NCBI GenBank assembly: GCA_902489795.1
Contig: CABUBU010000008.1
Span: 1-57,579, forward strand
DNA length: 57,579 nucleotides
Origin: an uncultured Azospirillum sp.
GTDB taxonomy: Bacteria; Pseudomonadota; Alphaproteobacteria; RF32; CAG-239
Direction of reading: 5' to 3'
Below, in pieces: positions 17,981 through 26,346 of the stretch (position 1 is the stretch's first letter; every line of letters starts with the position of its first letter). Position numbers and translations under genes: made by a program. Under the pieces are notes generated by a model. The model was not told where the DNA came from, made no database searches, and saw only the letters and a list, made by a program, of their open reading frames with translations.

Positions 17981-19087
17981 ATGGAAAGAAAAAGCATTAA
18001 ACCGCGCGACAACTATCAACAAATTGTCGAAAACCTGGGCTTCACCTTTCATAAGGACTACTGGCTGGAAGACGCTTATTACACCCTTTCAATGTCAGAA
18101 GTGGAGCAGATCGAAAAAGCAACCGCTGAATGCTACGACATGTATTGTCGGGCGGTGGAAAAATGCCTGTACGACGACCGCCGGCTCGACCTTTTGCGGA
18201 TTCCGCAAAAAGTGCGAAATTTCATTCGCCGCAGCTGGGAAGAAAACGACCTTTCGCTTTACGGACGGTTCGACTTTGCCCTTGTCGACGGTCAGCTGAA
18301 AATGCTGGAATTCAATGCGGACACGCCGACTTCTCTCCTGGAGGCTGCAGTCGTCCAATGGCAGTGGAAAGAAGACGTGTTCCCCGCAAACGACCAGTTC
18401 AACGGCATCCACGAAGGCCTGGTCGCCTCCTGGAAAGACATACACAAAGCCTACCGCTGCGATCAGTACTTCTTCGCCTCCGTCAGCGATTTCGAAGAAG
18501 ACAACATGACGCTGAAATATCTGATTGCCACCGCCATCGAGGCCGGACTGGTAACCGGAGAAATCGACATCGAAGACATCATGCATGTCAACGGTACGCT
18601 GTATGCCTCGCCGGAAGCCCCGATCTCGTGCATGTTCAAACTGTTTCCGTGGAAAACGATGTTTGAACAGAACCCCGACGCCTGCATGACGGAAATGTGC
18701 TGGCTGGAACCGTTGTGGAAATCCCTCATGTCCGACAAGGCCATACTGCCGATTCTCCATGAACTGTTTCCGCACAGTCCCTATATCCTGCCGGCGTTTT
18801 TTGAACCGGAAAAACTCTCTTCCTATTGCCGGAAACCCGTTTTTTCCTGCGAAGGCGCCAACATCAGACTGGTCCGCAACGGCTTGCTGCTTGAGGAATC
18901 GGGCGGAGAATACGGCAAAGAGGGCCATGTCTATCAGCAGCTGGTGGAAATTCCCGCCCATAACGGCTGGTATCCGGTTATCGGCAGCTGGGTTATCGGC
19001 GGCGAACCGGCCGGTATCGGCATCCGGGAAACGACTTCACGCATTACGGATAACATGAGTCATTTTGTGCCTCATATTATCCTCTGA
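17981..19087 (+). CDS. YgiC/glutathionylspermidine synthase-like ATP-grasp
   Basis: 368 residues aligning by eye with the C-terminal synthetase domain of glutathionylspermidine synthase and stand-alone YgiC/YjfC proteins. Family segments visible: YGRFDFALVDGQLKMLEFNADTPTSLLEAA near residue 95, GNETH-like SDFEEDN, and CMFKLFPWKTMFEQNP near 210. The N-terminal amidase domain is absent, as in YgiC. These enzymes are ATP-dependent acid-amine ligases of uncertain substrate in bacteria. It is probably co-transcribed with the preceding lipoprotein and is followed by a terminator. Confidence 0.92.
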   Translation: MERKSIKPRDNYQQIVENLGFTFHKDYWLEDAYYTLSMSEVEQIEKATAECYDMYCRAVEKCLYDDRRLDLLRIPQKVRNFIRRSWEENDLSLYGRFDFALVDGQLKMLEFNADTPTSLLEAAVVQWQWKEDVFPANDQFNGIHEGLVASWKDIHKAYRCDQYFFASVSDFEEDNMTLKYLIATAIEAGLVTGEIDIEDIMHVNGTLYASPEAPISCMFKLFPWKTMFEQNPDACMTEMCWLEPLWKSLMSDKAILPILHELFPHSPYILPAFFEPEKLSSYCRKPVFSCEGANIRLVRNGLLLEESGGEYGKEGHVYQQLVEIPAHNGWYPVIGSWVIGGEPAGIGIRETTSRITDNMSHFVPHIIL

Positions 19088-19109
19088 AATCCGAAAATGG
19101 ATTATTTTT

Positions 19110-19142
19110 AAAGTCCATGCTCCAAGGCATGGACTTTTTTAT
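19110..19142 (+). terminator. rho-independent terminator
   Basis: 11-bp stem AAAGTCCATGC / GCATGGACTTT with a six-base loop and a T tract, after the YgiC-like gene. Confidence 0.95.
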
Positions 19143-19201
19143 CATCTTCAAACATCTCCGCCTTTTGTCCGGCCTTTCCGCCGCCCACTCACGCCGGTCT
19201 T

Positions 19202-19400
19202 CCGCCGGCCCGCCATCCGTCCGCGTCAGTCTTTCGCCGGTCTTATCTTTTATCCGTCCCGGACGGCAAACGCAAATTTCCGCCGCATGCGCACAAAACC
19301 CCATCCTTGAGCCGCCGGCCCGCCATCCGTCCGCGTCAGTCTTTCGCCGGTCTTATCTTTTATCCATCCCGGACGGCAAACGCAAATTTCCGCCGCATGC
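19202..19400. repeat. 89-bp direct repeat, two copies
   Basis: 19202-19290 and 19312-19400 are identical except one base in my reading, offset 110 bp. Each begins CCGCCGGCCCGCCATCC and ends CCGCCGCATGC. They lie in a 700-bp gene-free stretch; no coding potential is evident. Confidence 0.9.
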
Positions 19401-19491
19401 ATAAACAACATTTCCTTTGTTCTTTTGTCCCGTCACCGGCCAACGGCACAACTCCGTTTTTGCCGGCAACGCCGAATATCCTTGGCAAAGG

Positions 19492-19561
19492 TTCTCTCCT
19501 TCTCTCCTTCTCTCCTTCTCTCCTTCTCTCCTTCTCTCCTTCTCTCCTTCTCTCCTTCTCC
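19492..19561. repeat. octanucleotide tandem repeat (TTCTCTCC)n
   Basis: Eight full copies of TTCTCTCC from 19492 to 19555 plus a partial ninth. All copies appear identical. The unit length is not a multiple of three, so slippage would change reading frame, but no credible gene spans it. Confidence 0.95.
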
Positions 19562-19734
19562 TTGCCGACGCTTTCCTCTCTCTTTTCACGTCGCTTTACC
19601 ATAAACACTTGCCGGCTGACATCAGCAGCCTCAACCGTTTCAAACCTCAAATGCCTGTTTCAAAAACTTCGCCGGCCTTACGCACGAATTTGCATATCGG
19701 CATCCGCCCGCTGACGCAGACGTTCAAACCATAA

Positions 19735-19770
19735 AAAAAGGAGATACGACCAACCGCCGCACTCCTTTTT
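19735..19770 (-). terminator. terminator of the small gene at 19789-20094
   Basis: AAAAAGGAG / CTCCTTTTT arms (19735-19743 and 19762-19770) around an 18-base loop; the minus strand runs into seven T. The TGGTTTGAACG motif discussed in the findings follows. Confidence 0.75.
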
Positions 19771-19788
19771 CATACACTTATCGGCTTG

Positions 19789-20094
19789 TCAACCGATATT
19801 TCCCTTTTCTTCAAACACGAGAACAACCTTCACCTCACCTTTGCCCGGCTTTTTCGGCACGAAATGCCGATCGCCGTTTTTGTTGAAAACACGCCAGCTT
19901 CCCTCTATCTTGCTGACAATCTCCAGGGTTTCGGTCGGTGTCCGCCAGATGCCTTTTACGCTGTTTTGTTTTTTACCGTTGAAGTCGGTGCTGATGCTCC
20001 GGTTTGAAAAACTCAGCATTTCGCCTTTCTTAATCCGAAATTCAAAGGTTTTAGACACATTGGCATTCGTAATGGTAAATGTTTTTGTTGCCAT
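19789..20094 (-). CDS. small hypothetical protein
   Basis: 101 residues, no signal peptide, mostly predicted beta strands (TFTITNANV, TFEFRIKKGEML, KVVLVFEEKG) with an SFSNRSISTDFNGK loop. It is basic and lacks Cys. No family recognised. There is no Shine-Dalgarno sequence; the ATG follows an AT-rich leader (TTAAAAATTTTTCAAA). It has its own terminator. Confidence 0.6.
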   Translation of the reverse strand: MATKTFTITNANVSKTFEFRIKKGEMLSFSNRSISTDFNGKKQNSVKGIWRTPTETLEIVSKIEGSWRVFNKNGDRHFVPKKPGKGEVKVVLVFEEKGNIG

Positions 20095-20191
20095 TTTGAA
20101 AAATTTTTAATTGTTGCTAAAATAATGAACTGTAATGTCAGCATATAACATATGACAAAATTTTCGGTAAGTTTTTTCTTTCTGCAGCGTT

Positions 20192-21526
20192 TCAATTTTC
20201 CGCCGACGTTTTCCCCTCGTCAACCCGTACCAGCGTATCTTCGATTCGGTGACCTTTGGCGCCGATAACCTTGATCTTCAAGTTTCCGTATTCAAGTTTC
20301 ACGTTCGTTTTGTTTTCCGGAATACTACCCATCAGCGACAAGACAAAACCGCCGAAAGTGTCGCATTCGTCGTCGGGCAGCAAAACTCCCAGACATTTGC
20401 TCACTTCATCGACGGAAGCCGCCCCTCTGATGCGCCACACGCTGCGGCTTACCTTTTCAATATCCGGACAACTCGGCGGCGCCGTCATGTCGTCTTCCAA
20501 ATCGCCCACCAGTTCTTCCAACAGGTCACTCATGGTGACGATGCCGTCAACGCCGCCGTATTCATCAACCACCACCGCAAAATGGTTGCGGCTTTTCTGC
20601 ATGCTCTTGAACAAATCGTCCACATGCAGCGTTTCGGGTATAAACTGTACCGGCTTTAGCGCCTGTTTCAAAATTTCTTCTTTATCCCGGTTTTTGAATT
20701 TGAAGTAGTCCTTGATGCTGAGCGAACCGATCACGTTGTCGTTGCTGCCGCGAAAAACCGGATAAACGGAATAACGCGTATTGATCATTTCCCGTTCCCA
20801 TTTTTCCGGCGTGTCGTCAGCATCGAGAAACGCCACTTCGGTACGGTGAGTCATCACCTCTTCCGCCAGCTTGTCGTCAAATTCAAACACGTTATGAATC
20901 AGATTTTTCTCGATGTCGTCAATCACGCCGCTTTTGCTGCCGGCGTCAATCATGATCCGGATTTCCTCTTCGGTCACCTGTTCGTCCCGGCTTTCCTGAC
21001 TGATGCCCAGCACCTTCAGCACCGTGTTGGTCGAAACCGTCAGAAACCACACCAGCGGGGCAAATATCTTAGCCACCGCATAAATCGGCCCCGACATCGC
21101 CAAACCGATCTTTTCCGCGTTCTGCATTGCGATTCTTTTGGGCACCAGCTCACCTAAAATCAGCGTCACGTAAGACAAAACCAGCGTAATTCCGATAACC
21201 GCCATCACATCGAGCCTGGCCGGAGAAATCGTCACGCCGGAAGCAACCAGCCAATCAACGATACGATCCGAAAAATTGTCGGCGGCAAAAGCGCTGCCGA
21301 GAAACCCCGCCAAAGTGATGCCGACCTGGATGGTAGCCAGAAACTTTGCCGGCTGTGCCGTCAGAGACAGCAGCCGCTTTGCCTTTCTGTTTCCCTCCTC
21401 GGAAAGTTTTTTCAACTTGTTTTCGTTTACCGAAATGACCGCAATCTCTGCACAGGCAAACACCGCATTAAAAAAAATGAGAAACAATTGCAGCAGCAAT
21501 AATTCAATTACCGTAAAATCAGCCAT
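20192..21526 (-). CDS. CNNM/CorC (TlyC-type) membrane protein with CBS domains
   Basis: 444 residues. The N-terminal DUF21/CNNM domain spans about 1-190 with four hydrophobic helices, including AEIAVISVNENKLKKLSEEG and the LVPKRIAMQNAE motif. Two CBS domains follow (about 205-325: TEVAFLDADD and VVVDEYGGVDGIVTMSDLLEELVGD). The C-terminal CorC/HlyC transporter-associated domain is at about 345-435 (RIRGAASVDEVSKCLG). Family members affect Mg2+/Co2+ homeostasis; the haemolysin name is historical. The coding region is intact. Confidence 0.95.
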   Translation of the reverse strand: MADFTVIELLLLQLFLIFFNAVFACAEIAVISVNENKLKKLSEEGNRKAKRLLSLTAQPAKFLATIQVGITLAGFLGSAFAADNFSDRIVDWLVASGVTISPARLDVMAVIGITLVLSYVTLILGELVPKRIAMQNAEKIGLAMSGPIYAVAKIFAPLVWFLTVSTNTVLKVLGISQESRDEQVTEEEIRIMIDAGSKSGVIDDIEKNLIHNVFEFDDKLAEEVMTHRTEVAFLDADDTPEKWEREMINTRYSVYPVFRGSNDNVIGSLSIKDYFKFKNRDKEEILKQALKPVQFIPETLHVDDLFKSMQKSRNHFAVVVDEYGGVDGIVTMSDLLEELVGDLEDDMTAPPSCPDIEKVSRSVWRIRGAASVDEVSKCLGVLLPDDECDTFGGFVLSLMGSIPENKTNVKLEYGNLKIKVIGAKGHRIEDTLVRVDEGKTSAEN

Positions 21527-21712
21527 AAGCTCTCCGTTCAGAAATAAGCAACAGAATAAACGTCATTGTTTTCAGGCTAACATAAATTTCCGATTACGCA
21601 ACCGCAAAATCAAACATATCAGACAACCGGCCGCCGACGGCGTTAATTTTTCCCATCGGCAATTATATCTTTGAACGTGTATCCGCACAACAGTCGCAAA
21701 TCGGGGTTTGTC

Positions 21713-23040
21713 ATGAAAAAATATACATTAACGCTGTTTTTCATCGTCCTGCCGGCCGCTGCCGGCATCACTACCGTCGAAATTCCGGCCGCCACCGTCG
21801 TCAACGACGGCGACGTTCATTCCGTCATCACCCAAAAGGCCTTCGGCGAAGCAAAAAATTTCACCGTTTCCGGCATTCAACAGGTTATGAACGGGGGAAC
21901 AACATACAACAACAACATTTTCCCTACGGCAAACAGGAAGTTTTAAAAGGCGGCGTTTTCCACAATACCGACGTCCAATATTACGGCGTAATGGAAATCA
22001 ATGACAGGGACTATTCTTCAAGTGCCGATTCATACGGAACGATCGACGTCAACGCCGGCGGCCACACCTGGAACACAACCGTCATCGGCAGCCTTCAGAA
22101 CATAGAAAGCGGTGGCACCACCGTATTTCAACAGGGCATTCAATGGTTTCAGACGGCCGGGAACGTTTTTATCTGAATAGCAACTTAAGCCAAAACCAAT
22201 CCGACCATATCAACATTGGGAACAGAGACGGCAATTTCGGCCTTGTCATTCATGGCTACAGCATGGAGAGCAGCCTGCCTTCCGAATTCAAAATCATAGA
22301 CGAGGCAGCCGGCGCGCACGACAGTTTCTACCTGGTCGGCAACGCCGTTGACATCGGTGCCTTTCACTACAATCTCCGCGAAGAAAACGGCAACTGGGTA
22401 TTGGTGCGCACCGAACAGTTGACAGACACTTCCCTGATCCCAAAAACACGTTTGCCTCCTGTCTTCGCTTTTCTACACTCACCTCAGTCCGGTATACAAC
22501 CACCTCCGCACCGCCCCCGGCTCTTCCTCTCCCAAAAACGGATTATGGGTCAAAAGCCTGGGCCGCCGCATCAAATTCAAAGACGACACCAACAGCTGGC
22601 AGGCCTCCGTTTTCGCCGGCCACCGGTTCGATTTCGCCGAAGGCTGGTTCATAGAACCGTCCGTCGGAGCAGATTACATGATGATCAACGGCCTGCGTTA
22701 CCGCACCAGTTTAAATCCCCTGATAAACGCTTCCGACGCCGACTATCTGAGCACCGAAGCGGGAACCGCCGCCGGCCGCAGTTTCAAACTCGACAACAAT
22801 GTTCAGATCGAAGCGTACGGCCGTTTCAATCCGGTCTATGACCGGGACGGAAAAATCGCGGTCAAAGTGGCGGATTACAAAATCACCGAAAAGCTGTCCT
22901 CCGTACATTACGAATTCGGCCTTGGTCTCAATGCCGCTTTGAAAGACGACTGGTCGGCCTAGGTCGAAGCGGCCGCTCAGGCCGGCGGCAAAGTAACCCT
23001 CCCGTGGGAAATCAACGTCAGACTGCAATTCGACTTTTAA
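21713..23040 (+). pseudogene. decayed autotransporter (type V secretion)
   Basis: The pieces run in order through at least three frames. A signal peptide (MKKYTLTLFFIVLPAAAG) and beta-helix-like repeats with NGGTTYNNN come first. DVNAGGHTWNTTVI and ESGGTTVFQQG passenger segments follow, then the pre-barrel FHYNLREENGNWVLVR motif, and finally a C-terminal barrel (YRTSLNPLINASDADY, VHYEFGLGLNAALKDDW). Frames change near 21920-21950, 22140-22170 and 22450-22680, and a TAG stop lies at 22960 within the barrel. The residue order and terminal Phe (RLQFDF) fit the autotransporter barrel. The passenger is short for the family, so large deletions are likely as well. Confidence 0.85.
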
Positions 23041-23238
23041 CCGTCATTGCCTGTTTCCGCATTTTGCAAACGCAAAATAAACGCGGCGCCGACAACTTCC
23101 GCAAATTCCCGGCAAAAAACAAACGCAGAGCTTTTCCCGGCGCGGCATAACCGGTCATTTCCGTCATTCGGCAAACAATGACCTCCGCAAAAAAATGGGA
23201 AAAAAAGATTTAAGTATTTATATTACATATTATTACTC

Positions 23239-23244
23239 TATAAT
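23239..23244 (+). promoter_or_regulatory. -10 element TATAAT
   Basis: A consensus -10 box 31 bases upstream of the ATA-start lipoprotein gene; the -35 region is poor. A short GTAG/CTAC inverted repeat follows it. Confidence 0.5.
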
Positions 23245-23274
23245 GTAGCCGTTTAACTACATAAAGAGGTAAAA

Positions 23275-23466
23275 ATAAAAAAAATTTTAACTGCCGTACT
23301 GGTATCCCTGCTGACTGCCTGCACCAACGCCGGCCCTTTTGTTACCGGCATTTCGTCAGACGGCAACAACGGCCTGACCATCGAAAAATGTCAGGTTCAC
23401 ATGAATGCTTTCATGGGTACCGTTTCCAACGACAACTGCACAACAACTCAGATCAAGTTAAAATAA
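23275..23466 (+). CDS. small lipoprotein with ATA as the only possible start
   Basis: 63 codons reading (ATA)KKILTAVLVSLLTACTN, a textbook lipoprotein signal with lipobox LTAC, then a short Gly/Asn/Thr-rich mature part with two Cys ending QIKLK. AGAGG lies 5 bases upstream of the ATA, exactly where a start is expected. In frame upstream there is no ATG, GTG or TTG before a stop. Either translation starts at AUA, inefficiently, or an ATG-to-ATA mutation has silenced the gene. I cannot assign a function. A TATAAT box lies upstream and a GC-rich hairpin (23471-23490) downstream. Confidence 0.65.
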   Translation: MKKILTAVLVSLLTACTNAGPFVTGISSDGNNGLTIEKCQVHMNAFMGTVSNDNCTTTQIKLK

Positions 23467-23593
23467 ACTCCCGCCGGCCGGCGCCGGCGGTCTAAACCGC
23501 TTTAAAGCTCAAATACCCGACTCCGAAGCCCTGCAACCGGGCTGATGTGCCTGAAGTCTGCCTGCTTATGCAGACGTTTAAAGCGTAAAAACA

Positions 23594-23623
23594 CAAAACT
23601 CCGCAAACGCGGAGTTTTGTTTT
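23594..23623. terminator. bidirectional terminator
   Basis: 11-bp stem CAAAACTCCGC / GCGGAGTTTTG (23594-23604, 23609-23619) with loop AAAC. It lies between the small lipoprotein and the convergent repeat protein and is followed on the minus strand by the TACGCTTTAAACG motif. Confidence 0.9.
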
Positions 23624-23648
23624 ATTGCACAGACAGCCGGGCAATCCG

Positions 23649-24194
23649 TCAGTCAGCTGTTCCCGAAACTGCTTCCTTGGTCTTGTCCCATGCCTTGGCG
23701 GTTCCTTCCTTGGTTACTTCCCAAGCATCACCGCTCACTTCCTTGGTCTTGTCCCACGCCTTGGCTGTGCCTTCCTTGGTCGCTTCCCAAGCATCGCCGG
23801 ACTTCTCTGCAACCGCACTCCCTGCCTTAGCGGTTCCTTCCTTGGTTGCTTCCCAAGCATCACCGCTCACTTCCTTGGTCTTGTCCCATGCCTTGGCTGA
23901 GCCTTCCTTGGTCGCTTCCCAAGCATCGCCGGACTTCTCTGCAACCGCACTCCCTGCCTTAGCGGTTCCTTCCTTGGTTGCTTCCCAGGCGCCGGCTGAT
24001 TCCGTTGTATTGTTTTGAGACATTTTAAATACTCCTTGTGATGGGTTAAACATACGCCGGCCAGCGTTTATCGACAAAACTGCATCCGTTTTCAATGTCA
24101 TCGTTTGCGAAAATTCGGACGCAGACGCACATTCACAGCCCAAACTGCTGATGGCAGCCAAAACGAGTGTCAAAATGTTTTTTCCTGTTTTCAT
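23649..24194 (-). CDS. LEA-like helical repeat protein with two in-frame starts
   Basis: The C-terminal 120 residues are near-perfect repeats of AWEATKEGTAKA / AWDKTKEVSGD, giving amphipathic 11-residue-type helices as in group 3 LEA and apolipoprotein-like stress proteins. Two starts each have a strong site. The ATG at 24194 (GAAGGAGA) begins a Sec signal peptide (ending ASA-S) and a 40-residue linker. The internal ATG at 24023 (AAGGAG, 9-base spacing) begins MSQNNTTESAG and gives only the repeat domain. The long form would be exported, the short form cytosolic. Alternatively these were two genes that lost a stop between them. Likely role is desiccation or envelope stress protection, by analogy only. 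Confidence 0.8.
   Translation of the reverse strand: MKTGKNILTLVLAAISSLGCECASASEFSQTMTLKTDAVLSINAGRRMFNPSQGVFKMSQNNTTESAGAWEATKEGTAKAGSAVAEKSGDAWEATKEGSAKAWDKTKEVSGDAWEATKEGTAKAGSAVAEKSGDAWEATKEGTAKAWDKTKEVSGDAWEVTKEGTAKAWDKTKEAVSGTAD
24023..24043 (-). promoter_or_regulatory. internal ribosome binding site inside the repeat-protein gene
   Basis: AAGGAG lies 9 bases upstream of an in-frame ATG at 24023, within codons for PSQGVFK. It would start a 124-residue repeat-only form. Confidence 0.6.
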
Positions 24195-24436
24195 GAGAAT
24201 CTCCTTCAACATTTGTTCAACCAACCAAATAACCTCTTTTTCCCGCTTTTAAATAAACCTTTCCGCGATCGCAAAAATCATCTGAAATATCAAAAAACAA
24301 ACGATACGCTGCACAACCGAAGTCGACATCACAAGTTCCCCTCCGCCGACGCAAACAACACTTGCCGTTTTTCCTCCTGCCCCCGCATTCAAACCCCATA
24401 TCGGCAAACCATCTGCTTATGCAAACGTTTAAAGCA

Positions 24437-24467
24437 TAAAAAAAACCTCCTTAAACGGAAGTTTTTT
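24437..24467 (-). terminator. terminator of the 82-residue membrane protein gene
   Basis: Minus-strand stem AAACTTCC / GGAGGTTT (one wobble pair) with loop GTTTAA and eight T, followed by ATGCTTTAAACG. Confidence 0.85.
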
Positions 24468-24699
24468 TCTTCACAAAGAAAACCGGCGAAAAGAATCTTT
24501 TTATTTTTTCCCGCCTTTCTCTTTTCTTTACAACATACGGCGGTTCATATCCCCACGAACGTAAAACCCTTTCTGATTCTATTCTTTTACGCTTTTCTTC
24601 CTTGTAAAACTTCATGGAACCTGTCAGACAATACACCATGGCGCCAAGTGCTGCGACACAAACCATCAATACGATGATCTCAACAATTGTTTCAATCAT
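24451..24699 (-). CDS. small single-pass membrane protein
   Basis: 82 residues. One membrane helix (about 2-26: ETIVEIIVLMVCVAALGAMVY) is followed by a highly basic cytoplasmic tail (KFYKEEKRKRIESERV, KKRERREKIKRFF). No family recognised. The ATG at 24699 follows an AT-rich leader without a Shine-Dalgarno sequence. It overlaps its own terminator hairpin at the 3' end. Confidence 0.6.
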   Translation of the reverse strand: MIETIVEIIVLMVCVAALGAMVYCLTGSMKFYKEEKRKRIESERVLRSWGYEPPYVVKKRERREKIKRFFSPVFFVKKKTSV

Positions 24700-24908
24700 A
24701 ATCAAAATTCTTAAATATTACTATTTTATAAGATCGTTTTTTAAAATATCAACCGGGAAAACTTTCCATCCGATTTCTGTCGTTTCGTACAAAACTTTTT
24801 CGGCTTAACGGCACCAACTCCGAACCGTTGCCGGACAACGGTTACAGCGAAAAAACGGGCGATTCCGGAATCAGTCAAAACACATCAATTCGAACCGCAA
24901 AAACACAA

Positions 24909-24945
24909 GCAAAAACAAAGGCTTGCGACCAAAAATCACAAGCCT
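24909..24945 (-). terminator. terminator of tRNA-Gln
   Basis: AGGCTTG / CAAGCCT arms (24939-24945 and 24919-24925 on the plus strand), with a T run on the minus strand after the second arm. Confidence 0.75.
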
Positions 24946-24953
24946 GTACAAAT

Positions 24954-25027
24954 TGGCTGCCCCACATGGATTCGAACCACGATTAACGCAGTCAGAGTGC
25001 GCTGTCCTGCCGTTAGACGATGGGGCA
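24954..25027 (-). tRNA. tRNA-Gln (anticodon CTG)
   Basis: Minus-strand cloverleaf with encoded CCA. The acceptor TGCCCCA pairs with TGGGGCA and the discriminator is G. The D-arm contains CGTCTAACGGCAGGAC. The anticodon stem GCGCA/TGCGT encloses CTCTGAC with anticodon CTG. The T-arm contains GGTTCGAATCC. It reads CAG. Confidence 0.96.
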
Positions 25028-25046
25028 ATCGTCATAAACTGGAACA

Positions 25047-25075
25047 GTTCTATTGCATTTCCGTACAAATGTCAA
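25047..25075 (-). promoter_or_regulatory. promoter of tRNA-Gln
   Basis: On the minus strand TTGACA (25070-25075) and TAGAAC (25047-25052) with a 17-bp spacer, about 20 bases upstream of the tRNA 5' end. Confidence 0.75.
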
Positions 25076-25287
25076 CAACATTTTTTACAATTAAAAAAAT
25101 TATTTTCTCCGCAACATTTTTCCGTCGCTCATTCAACCGCAGACTTCTCGCTTTTCTATGCATAAACGTTAGTTAATTTTCTACATGCTAGGCAAAAAGA
25201 AAAATAAAGTCAATTCCTTATTTTGCCCGGCCAAAGCAGACACTAAGGCGTGCCGCAAAAAAACGAACGTTTTAATGCGGCATTGTC

Positions 25288-26346
25288 ATGATCAGACTTT
25301 TCTCACTTGAATATACCCCAAAAGGCCGGAAAATCACGTTTTGCGGCTTTCGCTTTTCCATTTCTCTCCGGTCTCGGATGCAAATGTTTTTCCGACCGCT
25401 GATTTCGGTTATCGTTCCGGTTTACAACGTAGAAAAATATCTCCCACAATGTTTGGACAGCCTGATCAAACAAACGTTTTACCGTTTGAAATCATCTGCG
25501 TCAACGACGGCTCAACCGACGGCTGTAACGAAATTCTCAGCCGTTACGCCGCCAAAGACCGGCGCATTCGCCTTATTTGTCAGAACAACCGCGGCCTTTC
25601 CGCCGCCCGCAATGCCGGATTAAAAAAAGCCAAAGGACAATATGTTCTGTTTGTTGACAGCGACGACTTTCTGCACCCCGAAGCCTTGTCGTCATTGTTA
25701 TAGGCAAATTACCCGCCACAACGCGGACATTTGCCTTTTCGGCTATTCTCCGTACACCGACAACAGCGTTAAAACCGCCAACCTTCCCGCCGCACATTAC
25801 GGAAAAAACGAAAACGACACCTTTACTTATCAACAAATAACAGGAAGAATATTCAACCGGGTTGCCGTCTGGTGCAAACTTTACCGCCGCGGATTTATCC
25901 GCAAGCGCAAAATCGAATTTCCGGAAGGATTCGTTTTTGAAAACGTAATATTTCATGTAAAAGCCATTACTTCCGCCGGAAAAATTTGCCTGCTTAACCG
26001 CCCGCTTTACTGTTACCGCACCGATAACGCGGCCTCAATCACCCATGTTTCCGCCGCAACCACGCAACTGCTTGACATTGTTAAAGCTTTTGACATGGTT
26101 TACGATTACCTGAAAGAGAAAAAGCTGCTGCCTTCCCTCTCCCTCCATTTTTGTCGTTTCCTGTATGATCACGCCGGCTGGCATCTGAAACGGGCCGCCG
26201 AAAAACCTCAAAAACAACTGGCAGAAAAAAACCTTTCATGGATCAACCGTCACGATGACGTTCGTCAAGCCATAAATGCCGACCCGGTTTTGCAAAGCTT
26301 TTATAGCTCTCTGTCACCTGAAAACAGGCAAACGCCTTTCAGATAA
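25288..26346 (+). pseudogene. family 2 glycosyltransferase with two frameshifts
   Basis: Three frames in order reconstruct a GT-A glycosyltransferase of about 350 residues. First: SVIVPVYNVEKYLPQCLDSL. Second: EIICVNDGSTDGCNEI, NNRGLSAARNAGLKKAKG and the DXD-type FVDSDDFLHPEAL. Third: the acceptor half (DICLFGYSPY, KLYRRGFIRKRKIEFPEG). Frame changes are near 25480-25490 and 25690-25710. Such GT2 enzymes add sugars to surface polysaccharides or lipooligosaccharide. There is no Shine-Dalgarno sequence, but a hairpin with TGCCGCA/TGCGGCA arms (25251-25282) sits directly upstream. The 3' end overlaps the convergent gene by 8 bp. Confidence 0.88.

Larger units (their letters stand above)
19143..19734. 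other. gene-free stretch rich in repeats
   Basis: Between the YgiC terminator and the next minus-strand gene's terminator I see only the 89-bp repeat pair, an octamer array and a partial post-terminator motif (19700-19730). Open frames are low-complexity. Confidence 0.6.

Noticed and set aside
19353..19650. Minus-strand ORFs over the octamer array (Arg/Glu/Gly repeats)
   Set aside because: They are only the translation of the repeat; no conserved start or plausible protein on either side.
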